NCBI GenBank assembly: GCA_026418275.1
Contig: JAOABQ010000077.1
Location: 62,001-126,000 of the forward strand
DNA length: 64,000 nucleotides
From: Clostridia bacterium
Lineage (GTDB): Bacteria; Bacillota; Clostridia; Acetivibrionales; DSM-2933
Direction: 5' to 3'
Numbering within the stretch: the stretch's first letter is position 1; each line of letters begins with the position of its first letter. Below are positions 8,493 to 18,470 of this stretch, in pieces. A program made the translations under genes and the position numbers. The notes below the pieces were generated by a model. It did no database searches and was not told where the DNA came from. It was given only the letters and a program-made list of their open reading frames with translations.

Positions 8493-9659
8493 ATGGCGAA
8501 GAAAAGAGAAAATGGCGAAGGAACTATTACAAAGCTTGAAAACGGAAGCTACATGGGTAGAATATTCCTAGGATATAAAGCAGACGGTAAACCTAATAGG
8601 AAAAGCGTTTATGGCAAGACTAAAGCTGAGGTTGTTCAGAAAATTCAGCAACTATCGTTAAACAGAGTAAACGGTGTAAAAGAATCAAGTTCTATGGCAT
8701 TAGGAAGATGGATGGTGTTCTGGCTGGAAAACTTTAAAAAGCTGAAGCTTAAGCCAAAGACTTACGAAGTGTACGACACACAAGCTAGACATCACATTAT
8801 ACCATCGCTTGGGGAAATACCGCTAAAAGACTTAAACTCTCTGCAAATACAAAAATATATTAATGATAAGTCTAAACCCCTTTCCCCTGCTACTATTAGG
8901 AAGCAATACAATATACTGAACTCTGCACTTGAAAAAGCACTTGCAAACGATATGATCACAAAAAACCCCTGCAAAAATGTAGAATTACCTATTTTAGAGC
9001 AAAAAGAGATAAAAGCTCTTACCCTAGAGGAAGAAAACAAATTTATTGAAGAATCTAGGGATGACAGGCTTCACACACTCTTTGTTCTAGCGTTTGACAG
9101 CGGTTTAAGGCTTGGTGAACTGTTGGCGTTGACATGGGGTGATGTTGATTTTGAAAAGGCGGAAGTAACCGTCAATAAGAATCTGATTCACGTAAAAGAC
9201 TATGAAGGTAAATCAAACAGCAAGAATGTTCTAAAGGTGCAAGACAACCCAAAAACAAAGTCTTCTATACGGAAGGTACCTTTGCCTCAAAGGTCTTTAA
9301 AGCTGCTTAAAGAGCTAAAATCCAAAACGAATACCATCATGGTATTTGCCACCAAAACAGGTAACTATTTAAACCCTAGGAACGCAGAACGGTCATTTGT
9401 GAGAATAGCAACAAAAATCGGATTTGATGATTGCAACTTCCACAGCTTACGGCACACATATGCTACGAGACTTTTTGAAGTGGGAATACCGGTAAATGTC
9501 GTATCAAAATTATTAGGTCACGCTAAAACTTCAATCACCACCGACATTTATATTAGCGTAATGCCATCGCTGAAAAACGATGCCGTAAAAGTATTAGATT
9601 TACTGCATTCCGGGAAGTTGGGGAATAAACCAATCATAAACCAATTACAAACCAATTAG
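8493..9659 (+). CDS. int: Tyrosine recombinase (integrase) of a tRNA-targeting element
   Basis: The 388-residue protein has an N-terminal AP2-like DNA-binding segment (GEGTITKLENGSYMGRIF), a SAM-like core-binding domain and a catalytic domain. Catalytic residues visible are R206 (SGLRLGELLALTW), H317 and R320 (HSLRHTYATRLF), H343 (LLGHAKTSIT) and the nucleophile Y353. The ATG at 8493 follows GAGG of the excisionase gene by 9 nt; a longer upstream reading frame overlaps the excisionase gene and is not needed. The gene points at the 3' end of tRNA-Thr about 120 nt away, the usual arrangement for elements integrated in a tRNA gene. Confidence 0.9.
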   Translation: MAKKRENGEGTITKLENGSYMGRIFLGYKADGKPNRKSVYGKTKAEVVQKIQQLSLNRVNGVKESSSMALGRWMVFWLENFKKLKLKPKTYEVYDTQARHHIIPSLGEIPLKDLNSLQIQKYINDKSKPLSPATIRKQYNILNSALEKALANDMITKNPCKNVELPILEQKEIKALTLEEENKFIEESRDDRLHTLFVLAFDSGLRLGELLALTWGDVDFEKAEVTVNKNLIHVKDYEGKSNSKNVLKVQDNPKTKSSIRKVPLPQRSLKLLKELKSKTNTIMVFATKTGNYLNPRNAERSFVRIATKIGFDDCNFHSLRHTYATRLFEVGIPVNVVSKLLGHAKTSITTDIYISVMPSLKNDAVKVLDLLHSGKLGNKPIINQLQTN

Positions 9660-9731
9660 GGTGTTTTTATATGATTTTAGACGGGTTTATGCACCAATAA
9701 ATGGTAATATGAGAAAGAGGAAAATAAATAA

Positions 9732-9774
9732 AAAATCCTGGAACCCGCATATTCACCAAGGATTCAAGGATTTT
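9732..9774 (-). terminator. Terminator of the tRNA transcript
   Basis: Arms AAAATCCT and AGGATTTT bracket a 27-nt loop; on the minus strand the hairpin is followed by TTTTTTATTTATTTT. It lies between the integrase gene and the tRNA genes. Confidence 0.5.
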
Positions 9775-9777
9775 AGT

Positions 9778-9853
9778 TGGAGCCCTCAACCAGAATCGAA
9801 CTGGTGACCTCATCCTTACCATGGATGCGCTCTGCCGACTGAGCTATGAGGGC
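9778..9853 (-). tRNA. tRNA-Thr (GGT anticodon)
   Basis: Complete cloverleaf on the minus strand: acceptor arm GCCCTCA pairing with TGAGGGC, D-arm GCTCAGTCGGCAGAGC, anticodon stem CATCC/GGATG with loop ATGGTAA (anticodon GGT), T-arm ACCAG TTCGATT CTGGT, and encoded CCA. It is the probable integration target of the neighbouring integrase. Confidence 0.95.
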
Positions 9854-9878
9854 TTATACAAATTAATATTAACGTACC

Positions 9879-9952
9879 TGGAGCGGGTGATGGGAATCGA
9901 ACCCACGCAGTCAGCTTGGGAAGCTGATATTCTACCATTGAATTACACCCGC
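9879..9952 (-). tRNA. tRNA-Gly (CCC anticodon)
   Basis: Complete cloverleaf on the minus strand: acceptor GCGGGTG pairing with CACCCGC, anticodon stem TCAGC/GCTGA with loop TTCCCAA (anticodon CCC), T-loop TTCGATT and encoded CCA. It lies 25 nt upstream of tRNA-Thr and is probably co-transcribed with it. Confidence 0.95.
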
Positions 9953-10040
9953 AACCATAAAAACATTCGCTAGAACGTAATAAGCATTATAGCATAACTA
10001 TACTCATGCGTCCAGCGCCATATTTGTCAATATAACAAGT

Positions 10041-10685
10041 TTAACTTTTACCTTCTTCAAGATATTTCTCTAATTTCCGTTTTACTCTCTGTAGCGCGTT
10101 ATCAATTGATTTTACATGACGGTCAAGTTCCTCAGCAATTTCCTGGTAGGACTTCCCTTGTAAATAAAGGGACAATACTTCCCACTCCAACCCACTGAGG
10201 ATTTCACCCATTTTAACTTCTATTCCGTTAAACTCCTCACGGTTGATAATAAGTTCTTCCGGATCGGATACACTTTCCTCACAAATCACGTCCATCAAGG
10301 TACGATCAGATTCTTCGTCAAATATTGGCCTGTTTAGCGATACATAAGAGTTCAATGGAATATGCTTTTGCCTGGTTGCTGTTTTAATGGCAGTAATAAT
10401 TTGCCTGGTTATACAAAGCTCTGCAAACGCGCGAAAAGAAGAAAGCTTGTCCTCCCTAAAGTCTCGAATTGCTTTATAAAGGCCAATCATTCCCTCTTGA
10501 ATAATATCTTCCCTATCTGCCCCGATAAGGAAATATGTCCTGGCTTTTGCACGAACAAAACTCTTATATTTATCAATTAAATACTCGAGGGCTTTTTGAT
10601 TACCTGATCTAGCATCCTCAATAATTTCCTCATCAATCATGGTACTATACGTATCAGGCACTCCTACGCGTGCATTCAATTTCAA
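10041..10685 (-). CDS. sigH: RNA polymerase sigma-H factor (sporulation/stationary phase)
   Basis: SigH (Spo0H) directs transcription of early sporulation genes, including spo0A and the spoIIA operon in bacilli and clostridia. The 214-residue protein has region 2 (ALEYLIDKYKSFVRAKAR, DREDIIQEGMIGLYKAIRDF) and region 4 (EWEVLSLYLQGKSYQEIAEEL), with KSIDNALQRVKRKL as the recognition helix. Length and the neighbouring yacP-rlmB-mrnC-cysS order are typical of Firmicutes. Start is TTG, preceded by GAGGGGG. Confidence 0.95.
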   Translation of the reverse strand: MKLNARVGVPDTYSTMIDEEIIEDARSGNQKALEYLIDKYKSFVRAKARTYFLIGADREDIIQEGMIGLYKAIRDFREDKLSSFRAFAELCITRQIITAIKTATRQKHIPLNSYVSLNRPIFDEESDRTLMDVICEESVSDPEELIINREEFNGIEVKMGEILSGLEWEVLSLYLQGKSYQEIAEELDRHVKSIDNALQRVKRKLEKYLEEGKS

Positions 10686-10863
10686 AATAACGCCCCCTCT
10701 ACCAGTCAGGTAAATACTGTCTCTTTAGTATTTGTGTGCTGTATATATATTAGAAATTTACATAACCTAATCGAATAAGGCATATACTAATTTTACCAAA
10801 AATGCAACCGTCAGAAAGGTACACACATTCCTAATTATACGAAACAAGAACTTTTATGTCAAG

Positions 10864-11373
10864 CTAAAACTTGCTCCTTCTAATCTTCTCCAGTTTTTCT
10901 AACAATTCAGGTTTCACATTTGCCATTAAGGAGTTTGTCTTAGCCGAGTAGTCCTTGACTTCCGGTCTATTTGTCTGCCCAGCGTTTTTAACTTCCTCTC
11001 TGAGTTCCCTTGCAGATACCCTTATCCCTCCATACCTGAGAACCATAGTTTGCTCAAGATAATCAGAGGTTGCAACTTTTATCCGATTAGTACTTCCAAA
11101 TCTATATACAAATCTTTCGATATAATTATCGGCAGTTTCGTTCTCTTTCGTGAATACAACCGTTAAATTATCAAAAATTTCTTTTTTTAACTGGCTGCCT
11201 TTAACTAAATGCGCATCAAATACAACAATAATATTTATTTTTTTATACCCTTGGTAGTTGGATAAAATGTTTAAAAGCTTATTCCTGCACTCCTCTAAGG
11301 AATTACTGCTTAAGTCAAACACATCCCCCCAGGCATTTATGATATTATATCCATCTACAATCAAGTACTCCAT
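10864..11373 (-). CDS. yacP: NYN-domain endoribonuclease YacP (Rae1-like)
   Basis: YacP/Rae1 is a PIN/NYN-fold RNase; the Bacillus subtilis protein cuts mRNA within the ribosomal A site. The 169-residue protein starts with the fold's signature LIVDGYNIINAW (first acidic metal ligand) and contains VVFDAH, TKENETADNYIERFV and VATSDYLEQ, which carry the other acidic residues. It lies 10 nt downstream of rlmB on the same strand, the conserved order in Firmicutes. The ribosome site (GGAG, rather distant) is weak, which suggests translational coupling to rlmB. Confidence 0.9.
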   Translation of the reverse strand: MEYLIVDGYNIINAWGDVFDLSSNSLEECRNKLLNILSNYQGYKKINIIVVFDAHLVKGSQLKKEIFDNLTVVFTKENETADNYIERFVYRFGSTNRIKVATSDYLEQTMVLRYGGIRVSARELREEVKNAGQTNRPEVKDYSAKTNSLMANVKPELLEKLEKIRRSKF

Positions 11374-11383
11374 GGATTTGTAA

Positions 11384-12217
11384 TTACTTGCTCCTTTGTC
11401 TTAAAATTTCATACATCACAATACCTGCAGCAACCCCAGCATTCAAAGAGGATATTTCCCCCAGCATAGGGATATTTACCAAAAAGTCACATTTTTCTTT
11501 AACCAGTTTTCCGATTCCTTCTCCCTCACTTCCTATTACCAGTGCAATCGGACCTTTCAAGTTATTTTTATAATAGGGTTTTTCCCCTGTCACATCTGTT
11601 CCCACAACCCAAATATTTGCTTTTTTGAGTGTTTCTATCGTTTGCGAGATATTGGTTACCCGGGCAACGGGAACATACTCTATTGCACCGGCAGAAGCTT
11701 TTGATACCGATGCAGTTAAACCGATAGCTCTTCTCTTGGGTATTACAATACCATGTGCCCCTACTGCATTTGCAGTCCTTAATATGGAGCCCAGATTATA
11801 AGAATCGGTAATATCATCCAATATGATAATAAAGGGTGCTTCATTTTTTTCTTCTGCTATTTTTAAAATATCTTCCAACTCCACATACTCTTTTGCGGAT
11901 ACAAAAGCAATAACCCCTTGATGTGCATGGGTTGAAGACAAATTATTGAGCTTAACCCTCTCCACTTCCTGCACAATAATTCCTTTTTCCTTTGCAAGCG
12001 CGACAATTTGCTTGATTGATCCCTCCCGATCCCCTTTCGCAATAAGAATCTTATTAATGGTTCTTCCTGCTTTTAGGGCTTCTAGCACCGGGTTTCTTCC
12101 TTCCAGCTTGTCAATGTCTGAGTTTAGAAAGTCCTGCATACGGAATTCAATCCTAAATTCCTTTTCATCTTTCTTCTCCGCTTTGTAATGGGTTTTCCGC
12201 TCTCTGTTTCCTGACAT
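11384..12217 (-). CDS. rlmB: 23S rRNA guanosine-2251 2'-O-methyltransferase
   Basis: RlmB-type SpoU/TrmH enzymes methylate the ribose of a conserved 23S rRNA guanosine using SAM. The N-terminal substrate-binding domain (LEGRNPVLEALKAGRTINKI) is followed by the SPOUT knot with motif 1 ILDDITDSYNLGSILRTA, motif 2 IALVIGSEGEGIGKLV and motif 3 IPMLGEISSLNAGVAAGI. ATG 12217 has AAAAGAG 9 nt upstream; an in-frame TTG at 12226 is less likely. The basic ~45-residue N-terminal extension is longer than in E. coli. Confidence 0.92.
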   Translation of the reverse strand: MSGNRERKTHYKAEKKDEKEFRIEFRMQDFLNSDIDKLEGRNPVLEALKAGRTINKILIAKGDREGSIKQIVALAKEKGIIVQEVERVKLNNLSSTHAHQGVIAFVSAKEYVELEDILKIAEEKNEAPFIIILDDITDSYNLGSILRTANAVGAHGIVIPKRRAIGLTASVSKASAGAIEYVPVARVTNISQTIETLKKANIWVVGTDVTGEKPYYKNNLKGPIALVIGSEGEGIGKLVKEKCDFLVNIPMLGEISSLNAGVAAGIVMYEILRQRSK

Positions 12218-12438
12218 AAAACTCAACTCTTTTCATTTATTTTTTGGGCCTAAAAACCTTATCACTCCATATAATATACACATGAGCCAAATACGGATTT
12301 TCTACCATCTATAATTATGTACAAAACAAGTGGAAATTAATTATCCTATAAAGAATTATATCACTTGCTTACCATAAAAACCATATTTTTAAAATATAAA
12401 TTGTATATGTCAACAAATTGGTAAATAAATAAAGAAAA

Positions 12439-12876
12439 TCAGGGTTGCACCTGATTTAACATACTTACAGATAATTTTAAAATTTCCATTAGTCTTTGAA
12501 AATCATTTTTAAGGTATAAATAACCGATTAATGCTTCAAAACCGGTAGCATATTTATATTCTACAACATCCGCATTTTTCGGTATGGTACCTGACTTTGC
12601 ATTTCTTCCTCTTCTTACGATATCTGCCTCTTCAAGCGACAAAGTCTCCATTATTTTATGAATTACGTCGGCTTGCGCCTTTGCTTTTACATAATCAGTG
12701 GCCTTTCTATGCAATTTATGAACTGAAACATTTAACTGGCTGATAAGCAGCGTCCGCACATAAACTTCATATACACCATCACCAATATAAGCAAGCACCA
12801 AGGGTGACAACTGCTCAACCTGCTTGTCATAAAACTTAATCTCATTACAAACATCCTTAAAAAATTCATTCATCAT
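12439..12876 (-). CDS. mrnC: Mini-ribonuclease III
   Basis: Mini-III trims the ends of 23S rRNA precursor in Firmicutes. It is an RNase III catalytic domain without the double-stranded-RNA-binding domain. The 145-residue protein shows PLVLAYIGDGVYEVYVR with catalytic Asp, HRKATDYVKAKAQA and ATGFEALIGYLYL, which holds the second acidic site. It sits between cysS and rlmB, the usual gene order. Confidence 0.93.
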   Translation of the reverse strand: MMNEFFKDVCNEIKFYDKQVEQLSPLVLAYIGDGVYEVYVRTLLISQLNVSVHKLHRKATDYVKAKAQADVIHKIMETLSLEEADIVRRGRNAKSGTIPKNADVVEYKYATGFEALIGYLYLKNDFQRLMEILKLSVSMLNQVQP

Positions 12877-13282
12877 GTATCTGCCAGGCCCTTATCCCCT
12901 TCATATTAAAAAATATTATTTGTATTATATAATATAACCAATTATAAGTAAATCTAATAATTCCTACGGTAATTCTCCATTTTTTATACGCTTCAATTAC
13001 ATTCCTTTACCCTTCTAGGGCTACATTATAAAGCCTTAACATATAGAAATACGTAAAAGTTTTTTCTTTTATGTCCGTGCTTAAAAAATTTTGTTAATAT
13101 TGTACAATTTTCTTGGGATTTTTGTGCTGATTTATTAGTAATATGTATATTGACGAATATACCCTAAACTACCTATAATATTTTTATACACTGATACTTT
13201 TAATATACTTTTACCTCCTTTCTTCTTTAGTATAAATATAGAAGAAAAGATAAAGACCAATGCAAATTGGTCTCTTTTTTTA
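12877..13282. other. Intergenic gap with one hairpin
   Basis: Apart from a perfect hairpin at 13254-13273 (AGACCAAT, loop GCAA, ATTGGTCT, then a T run on the plus strand), no gene is supported. On the minus strand an ideal AAAGGAGG motif at about 13215-13222 is not followed by a usable start codon at the normal distance; the nearest frame is only 18 codons. Confidence 0.4.
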
Positions 13283-13319
13283 TTTCAAAAAATAAAGAAG
13301 CCTTAAATATCGGCTTCCT
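13283..13319 (-). terminator. Terminator of the cysE-cysS unit
   Basis: On the minus strand GAAGCC and GGCTTC arms are followed by TTTATTTTTT just after the cysS stop codon. Confidence 0.8.
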
Positions 13320-13336
13320 TATTTATAACCCCTTAT

Positions 13337-14740
13337 TTAAACTTTTTTCCATTTCACTCCCTGAGGAGTATCCTCAAGAAGTATTCCCTTATCCTTTAAT
13401 TGATCTCTGATTTCATCCGCCAATTTCCAATTCTTTTCCTTTCTTGCCTGCTGCCTTTTACTAATAAGCTCTTCAATTTCCGACTCCAAATGATCGCTTT
13501 TTTGTTTTTGAAGAATTCCCAGTACACCGCCCAGCTCTTTTAATAGGTTTAAACTATAGTCAATCGTCTGCTGAGATGTACCGGATGCTGCTGTAATAGA
13601 GGAATTGATTTCTCTTACCATATCAAAAATGACAGAAATGGCATCGGCTGTGTTGATATCATCGTCCATTGCGCCGATAAACCTTTTCTTCAACCCATCC
13701 AAACTTTGAATAAGCGCTTCCCCCTGCGAGTCCCTTTCTTTTTCACTTGAGGTCTTCCTCAAGTATTCCAGATTGTCCAGGCAATTATAAATCCTATCCA
13801 AACCATTCTTTGCTTGTTCCAATAGTTCATCGCTGAAATTAATAGGGCTTCTATAATGAGCCGATAACATAAAGAACCGGATTACTTCATAATCAAAGTG
13901 CTGTACGATATCCCTTACCGTAAAAAAGTTCCCTTTGGATTTGGACATCTTTTCCCCATCTACATTGATAAAACCGTTATGAAGCCAGTACTTGGCAAAT
14001 GGCTTGCCGTTTGCAGCTTCACTTTGTGCAATTTCATTTTCATGATGGGGGAAGATTAAATCCTGTCCCCCACTATGAATATCAATGGTCTCTCCCAGAT
14101 ATTTTGTTGCCATAGCCGAGCATTCGATATGCCACCCCGGACGTCCTTCACCCCAAGGGCTTTCCCAACCAGGCTCCCCTTCCTTTTTAGCCTTCCAGAG
14201 CGCAAAGTCCATAGGATCACGCTTTCTTTCATCCACACTGATTCTTGCACCCAATTCAAGGTCTTCGATATTTTGATGAGAAAGCTTTCCATACTCTGTA
14301 AATTTCCTGGTATTAAAGTATACATCCCCGTTTACTGCATATGCGTAGCCTTTTGCTTCAAGCTTTTGAATCAGATCGATAATTGCGTCAATATTTTCTG
14401 TTGCCTTCGGGTGCAGCGAAGCCTCGCTGACTCCAAGACCTTTGGCATCTTTAAAATATTCTCCGATAAACTTTTCAGCCAGTTCTTTTACTGTAATATT
14501 TTCTTCGTTTGCCTTTTTAATCATTTTATCATCTATGTCTGTAAAATTTTGAACAAAGCGCACTTCATATCCCCGGTATTCCAGGTACCTTCTCAATGTG
14601 TCAAATATGATAAAAGGCCGCGCATTTCCTATGTGAAAATAGTTATATACTGTCGGTCCGCAGGAATACATTTTTACCTTATTTTCTTCAATAGGCACGA
14701 ACTCTTCTTTCTTCCTTGTCAGCGTATTGTATATTTTCAT
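13337..14740 (-). CDS. cysS: Cysteinyl-tRNA synthetase
   Basis: This class I synthetase charges tRNA-Cys. The 467-residue length is standard. Visible motifs are the HIGH-type [16 protein letters not shown] near residue 30, the zinc-site cysteine in MYSCGPTVY and the [15 protein letters not shown] and [16 protein letters not shown] segments, and the KMSKSKGN loop. Start ATG follows AAAGGAG. It is downstream of the serine acetyltransferase gene by 56 nt, so both are probably controlled by the Cys T-box. Synthesis and charging of cysteine are thus coordinated. Confidence 0.97.
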   Translation of the reverse strand: MKIYNTLTRKKEEFVPIEENKVKMYSCGPTVYNYFHIGNARPFIIFDTLRRYLEYRGYEVRFVQNFTDIDDKMIKKANEENITVKELAEKFIGEYFKDAKGLGVSEASLHPKATENIDAIIDLIQKLEAKGYAYAVNGDVYFNTRKFTEYGKLSHQNIEDLELGARISVDERKRDPMDFALWKAKKEGEPGWESPWGEGRPGWHIECSAMATKYLGETIDIHSGGQDLIFPHHENEIAQSEAANGKPFAKYWLHNGFINVDGEKMSKSKGNFFTVRDIVQHFDYEVIRFFMLSAHYRSPINFSDELLEQAKNGLDRIYNCLDNLEYLRKTSSEKERDSQGEALIQSLDGLKKRFIGAMDDDINTADAISVIFDMVREINSSITAASGTSQQTIDYSLNLLKELGGVLGILQKQKSDHLESEIEELISKRQQARKEKNWKLADEIRDQLKDKGILLEDTPQGVKWKKV

Positions 14741-14796
14741 TTGTGTTCTCCTTTCGTTATTCGTTTCATATCTAAATGAATTTTTATAACAGCCCG

Positions 14797-15723
14797 TTAC
14801 TCCGGTTTTCCGTTTTTAATGGTAGGAGAAGGCTGTGAGTTATAAACCTTTGAATAAGGAGGGACGGAATGGGTTAACCATACATTGCCGCCAACAACAG
14901 AATCATGACCAATCACCGTATCCCCGCCTAAAATTGTGGCCCCTGCATATATAACCACATTATTTTCTATATCCGGGTGCCGTTTTACACCTTTAACCGG
15001 ATTGCCCTGCTCGTCAAGGGTAAAGCTCTTGGCCCCCAACGTAACTCCCTGGTATATCTTCACATTGTCACCAATCGTACATGTTTCTCCAATTACAACA
15101 CCTGTTCCGTGATCAATAAAGAAATATTCCCCTATTTTTGCTCCAGGGTGAATATCTATCCCCGTCCGCTGGTGCGTATATTCAGACATAATCCTCGGGA
15201 TAATGGGTACTTTGCTTTTATACAGCTCATGAGCCAAACGGTGTATGCTGATGGCATCTACAGACGGATAGCTCAAAAGGATCTCTTCAGTTGTAAGTGC
15301 CGCCGGATCACCATTATAAGCCGCCTGAATATCCTTATGAAGCTGCTCTCTTATATCCGGAAGCTTGGTAATAAGGTCAATGGTTATATCATTTGCACGG
15401 TCCCTACACTTGGTACAATCTTCCGAATCCCTGTTCCTCAATTCACAAGCATCTTGAAGCGCCTTTTCGATTAAATTGCTCAGTTCCAAGGCAGCCGTCC
15501 GAATATTATTTCCAATTAATATATTAATCCTGGATTCATCGATCGGATACTTTTCGTATACACCGGGGAAAAGAGCAGACCGTAAGTTATGAACTACTTT
15601 ATACACACTCTCTTTGCCGGCAAGCCCGATTGTTTTTTCGTTTAAGAAATGATTTTTATTTATTTCCTCAAGCGACTTTGCCACATTGGGTAGTTCGGTA
15701 TTCAGCCAGTTATTCAGCTTCAT
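14797..15723 (-). CDS. cysE: Serine O-acetyltransferase (EpsC/SrpH type)
   Basis: The enzyme makes O-acetylserine from serine and acetyl-CoA, the first committed step of cysteine synthesis. The 308-residue protein has the helical N-terminal domain of the longer EpsC/SrpH subgroup and a left-handed beta-helix of hexapeptide repeats: [43 protein letters not shown] and [19 protein letters not shown]. Catalytic His and Asp lie in the DIHPGA/IDHG region. A T-box with a UGC specifier lies immediately upstream, which agrees with the function. Confidence 0.93.
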   Translation of the reverse strand: MKLNNWLNTELPNVAKSLEEINKNHFLNEKTIGLAGKESVYKVVHNLRSALFPGVYEKYPIDESRINILIGNNIRTAALELSNLIEKALQDACELRNRDSEDCTKCRDRANDITIDLITKLPDIREQLHKDIQAAYNGDPAALTTEEILLSYPSVDAISIHRLAHELYKSKVPIIPRIMSEYTHQRTGIDIHPGAKIGEYFFIDHGTGVVIGETCTIGDNVKIYQGVTLGAKSFTLDEQGNPVKGVKRHPDIENNVVIYAGATILGGDTVIGHDSVVGGNVWLTHSVPPYSKVYNSQPSPTIKNGKPE

Positions 15724-15822
15724 AATATTATCATCCCCTTTACTAACAGTTTACAGGTACATATTGATCCTTCTTCGCATCAATTATATATATGTAGAGC
15801 CTTTCTACATCATTCATGACAT

Positions 15823-16052
15823 TAAAAAACCTCGCCACTATATAATCTAGAGGCGAGGAAAACCGCGGTTCCACTCTAATTAGGCCAAGATATGCCTATC
15901 TTTATTGCATAACGGTGCTTCACCGTGAAAGCATACTTATTTTCTGCTTTCAAACTCGTAGGTGCACTTCACCAATCTGATGTCCTAAAGCTGCTTTCAG
16001 CCGCTGACAGCTTCTCTCTGGAGGTTCAGACCGGTTACTCTACCCAGTCATT
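15823..16052 (-). promoter_or_regulatory. T-box leader with a cysteine specifier
   Basis: On the minus strand the leader carries the T-box signature AGAGTGGAACCGCGG (15863-15877) that pairs with uncharged tRNA, followed by a terminator (CCTCGCC and GGCGAGG arms, then TTTTTT, ending at about 15823). The specifier loop GGTGAAGTGCACC displays TGC at 15964-15966, a Cys codon. It therefore raises cysE-cysS expression when tRNA-Cys is uncharged. Family and logic are established; the specifier call comes from the local motif and the downstream genes. Confidence 0.93.
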
Positions 16053-16147
16053 GTATTTGCTAAAATCAGTTTTAAATAAAATATCTATTGACTATTATTT
16101 TATCAAAATTATACTGAGAAGTAAACATGTATGGAACCATTTCAATA

Positions 16148-17605
16148 CTAAATATTATTTTTAATGGTTTCAATCCTCTTTATAATTTTGTCCCTGCCAA
16201 GGATGGCAATAATATCATACATTTCGGGCCCGTGAGGCTGTCCTGTGAGAGCAACACGGATAGGCATAAACAGTGCTTTCCCCTTAATTCCCGTTTCTTT
16301 TTGTATGATTTTGAATATTCCCTTTCCAAACTCTTCGTCAACTTCCGGGGCTTCATTTACTTTCTGCGCAAAAACCTCAAGGAGTCCCGGTACCTGTTCA
16401 CCCTTTATCGAATCCAATGCTTCCCCTTCTTCAATTTCAACCTGATCATTAAAGAAAATTCCCACCTTGTCAACGATTTCTGCAATGAATGAAATACGCT
16501 CCCGCATACAGTGAACAATTTTCTTAACCCACTCGTATTTATCCGGGGTAATATTTTCTTCCAACAAACCTGCCTTCTTCAAATGCGGAATAGCCAAGTC
16601 GGTAATCCTTTCAATGGGCGCCGTCTTAATATACTGTGAATTCATCCAGTTTAATTTTGCGTTGTCAAATACCGCCGGATTTTTGGATACCCGCTCTAAT
16701 GAAAACTGTGCAATCAGCTGTTCCATTGAAAAAATTTCTTCATCACTTTCAGGTGACCAACCAAGTAAAGCAAGAAAATTAACAACCGCTTCGGATAGGT
16801 AGCCCTTATCTCTGTACTCCTCCACCCAGGTGGAACCATGCCTTTTGCTCATCTTTGTGTGGTCAGGCCCTAAAATTAAAGAAACATGTGCAAATTCCGG
16901 CTTTGTAAAACCTAAAGCATCATAAAGCAGCACCTGTCTTGGGGTATTTGAAAGGTGCTCTTCCGCCCGGATTACATGCGTGATTTCCATCAGGTAATCA
17001 TCAATAATGACGGCAAAATTATATACAGGTATTCCATCTGATTTTACAATAATGAAATCACCTACACCGTTGCTGTCAAACTCTACAAGTCCCCGCACCT
17101 TATCATGGATTTGTATCACCTTATTTTCAGGCACTTTGAATCTTATGGTAGGCTTTCTGCCTTCTTTTTCAAGGGCTGCTCTTTGCTCTTCGGTTAAATC
17201 TCTGCACGTTCCGGTATACTTGGGGTTATCGCCCTTTTCCTCAAGGAGTTTCCTCTCTTTTTCAAGTTCCTCCTGAGTACAGTAGCAGTAATATGCATCT
17301 TTGTTCTTCAATAATTGATCAATATAAGGCTTATAAATGTGAATTCTTTCGGTAGAACGGTAAGGACCGTGATTTCCGCCTACATCAACCCCTTCATCCC
17401 AGTAAATCCCAAGCCACTTCAAATCATTGATAATTACCTGCTCGGATTCATATGAAGAGCGGTTAAGATCAGTGTCTTCAATTCGGACCAGAAAACTTCC
17501 GCCATTTCTTTTTGCAAATAAATAGTTGAAAAGTGCCGTCCTAGCTCCGCCAATATGTAAATGCCCTGTAGGGCTAGGTGCAAAACGAACCTTAATATTT
17601 TGCAT
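16148..17605 (-). CDS. gltX: Glutamyl-tRNA synthetase
   Basis: This class I synthetase charges tRNA-Glu (and tRNA-Gln in organisms that use the amidotransferase route, as clostridia usually do). The 485-residue protein has the HIGH motif PSPTGHLHIGGARTAL near residue 10, a zinc-like cluster region CYCTQEELEKE, the RAEEHLSNTPRQ segment and the KMSKR loop (TKMSKRHG). GGGGGAG precedes the ATG. The Cys T-box starts about 95 nt after its stop codon, so cysE-cysS can be transcribed separately. Confidence 0.97.
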   Translation of the reverse strand: MQNIKVRFAPSPTGHLHIGGARTALFNYLFAKRNGGSFLVRIEDTDLNRSSYESEQVIINDLKWLGIYWDEGVDVGGNHGPYRSTERIHIYKPYIDQLLKNKDAYYCYCTQEELEKERKLLEEKGDNPKYTGTCRDLTEEQRAALEKEGRKPTIRFKVPENKVIQIHDKVRGLVEFDSNGVGDFIIVKSDGIPVYNFAVIIDDYLMEITHVIRAEEHLSNTPRQVLLYDALGFTKPEFAHVSLILGPDHTKMSKRHGSTWVEEYRDKGYLSEAVVNFLALLGWSPESDEEIFSMEQLIAQFSLERVSKNPAVFDNAKLNWMNSQYIKTAPIERITDLAIPHLKKAGLLEENITPDKYEWVKKIVHCMRERISFIAEIVDKVGIFFNDQVEIEEGEALDSIKGEQVPGLLEVFAQKVNEAPEVDEEFGKGIFKIIQKETGIKGKALFMPIRVALTGQPHGPEMYDIIAILGRDKIIKRIETIKNNI

Positions 17606-18066
17606 GAAAATTCTCCCCCTGCTTTCTTTTTACGTATGATAATTTAATATTTGTATTATTAACAATTTATCCTTTAAAACCAAAAAAAATATTCATTTAT
17701 TGAAAATAAAGCGTAAACATAGTAGAATCCGTAAGATGAAATCCCCGGTCAACTTAGAGTTTTACAAAAAACAAATTTCTACTTTTATAGTTTGTTATCT
17801 CCCTATTATATATAATTGAGTCACCGAATACAATTCCAACACCCGATTTTATCAGCAAAAGTTTTCGATTTACCTTATCAATCAGCTTAAAATGAATTTT
17901 ATCCATTTCAAAGAAAACATATTTACTCTTATTTTACGTTCGGTCCTGCAATCATGATTCAAGGTATAATTTTCACAAAATCCACTATTCTTACTCTGAA
18001 AATTTGAATAAATAATTAAAATTTATTAATAATATTAACAAGTCAAATTTGAAAGGGTGTGATTAT
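17606..18066. other. AT-rich intergenic gap
   Basis: This stretch between divergent genes gltX and the four-helix membrane protein gene presumably holds both promoters. No RNA gene, repeat or convincing open frame was seen. Confidence 0.4.
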
Positions 18067-18432
18067 ATGGCTAATCAATATAGCGAGAGAGCGCAAGGTA
18101 TTAATATCGGCTCTATTTTGGTCCGATTGGTTGTTGGTGCAATCGTGCTCGCTGTTACAGCGGCTCTTACCCCCGGATTTACAATTTCCGGTATTTGGTC
18201 ACTTTTATTAGGCGCAGTCGTTCTGGCAGTATTGGACTATGTAGCTTTAAGGTTCTTAAAATTAGACGCATCTCCATTTGGAAGAGGAATTACAGGGTTT
18301 ATATTAGCCGCAGCAATCATATATTTAACACAATATTTTGTAGCAGGATTTGATGTAACCCTTTGGGGAGCAATCTTAGGTGCTTTGGTTTACGGTATCA
18401 TCGATGCTATTATTCCAGGCAAAGCAATGTAA
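18067..18432 (+). CDS. Small four-helix membrane protein, phage holin superfamily IV type
   Basis: The 121-residue protein has four hydrophobic segments (ILVRLVVGAIVLAVTAAL, IWSLLLGAVVLAVLDYVAL, GITGFILAAAIIYLTQYF, LWGAILGALVYGIIDAII) and matches the widespread clostridial membrane protein annotated as phage holin family. A lysis role is not implied: there is no endolysin gene or other phage gene nearby. ATG 18067 follows AAAGGGTG; an in-frame TTG at 18049 overlaps that site. A terminator follows. Confidence 0.75.
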   Translation: MANQYSERAQGINIGSILVRLVVGAIVLAVTAALTPGFTISGIWSLLLGAVVLAVLDYVALRFLKLDASPFGRGITGFILAAAIIYLTQYFVAGFDVTLWGAILGALVYGIIDAIIPGKAM

Positions 18433-18470
18433 TTAAGGTATAAAGCAACCTTTGTCTTGTACAACTTTTA

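Noticed and set aside
13210..13225. Perfect AAAGGAGG on the minus strand as a hidden small gene start
   Set aside because: No ATG, GTG or TTG at a normal distance; downstream frames are shorter than 20 codons.
18067..18432. Phage lysis cassette at the holin-like gene
   Set aside because: No endolysin, structural or other phage genes nearby; the protein is a common clostridial membrane protein.
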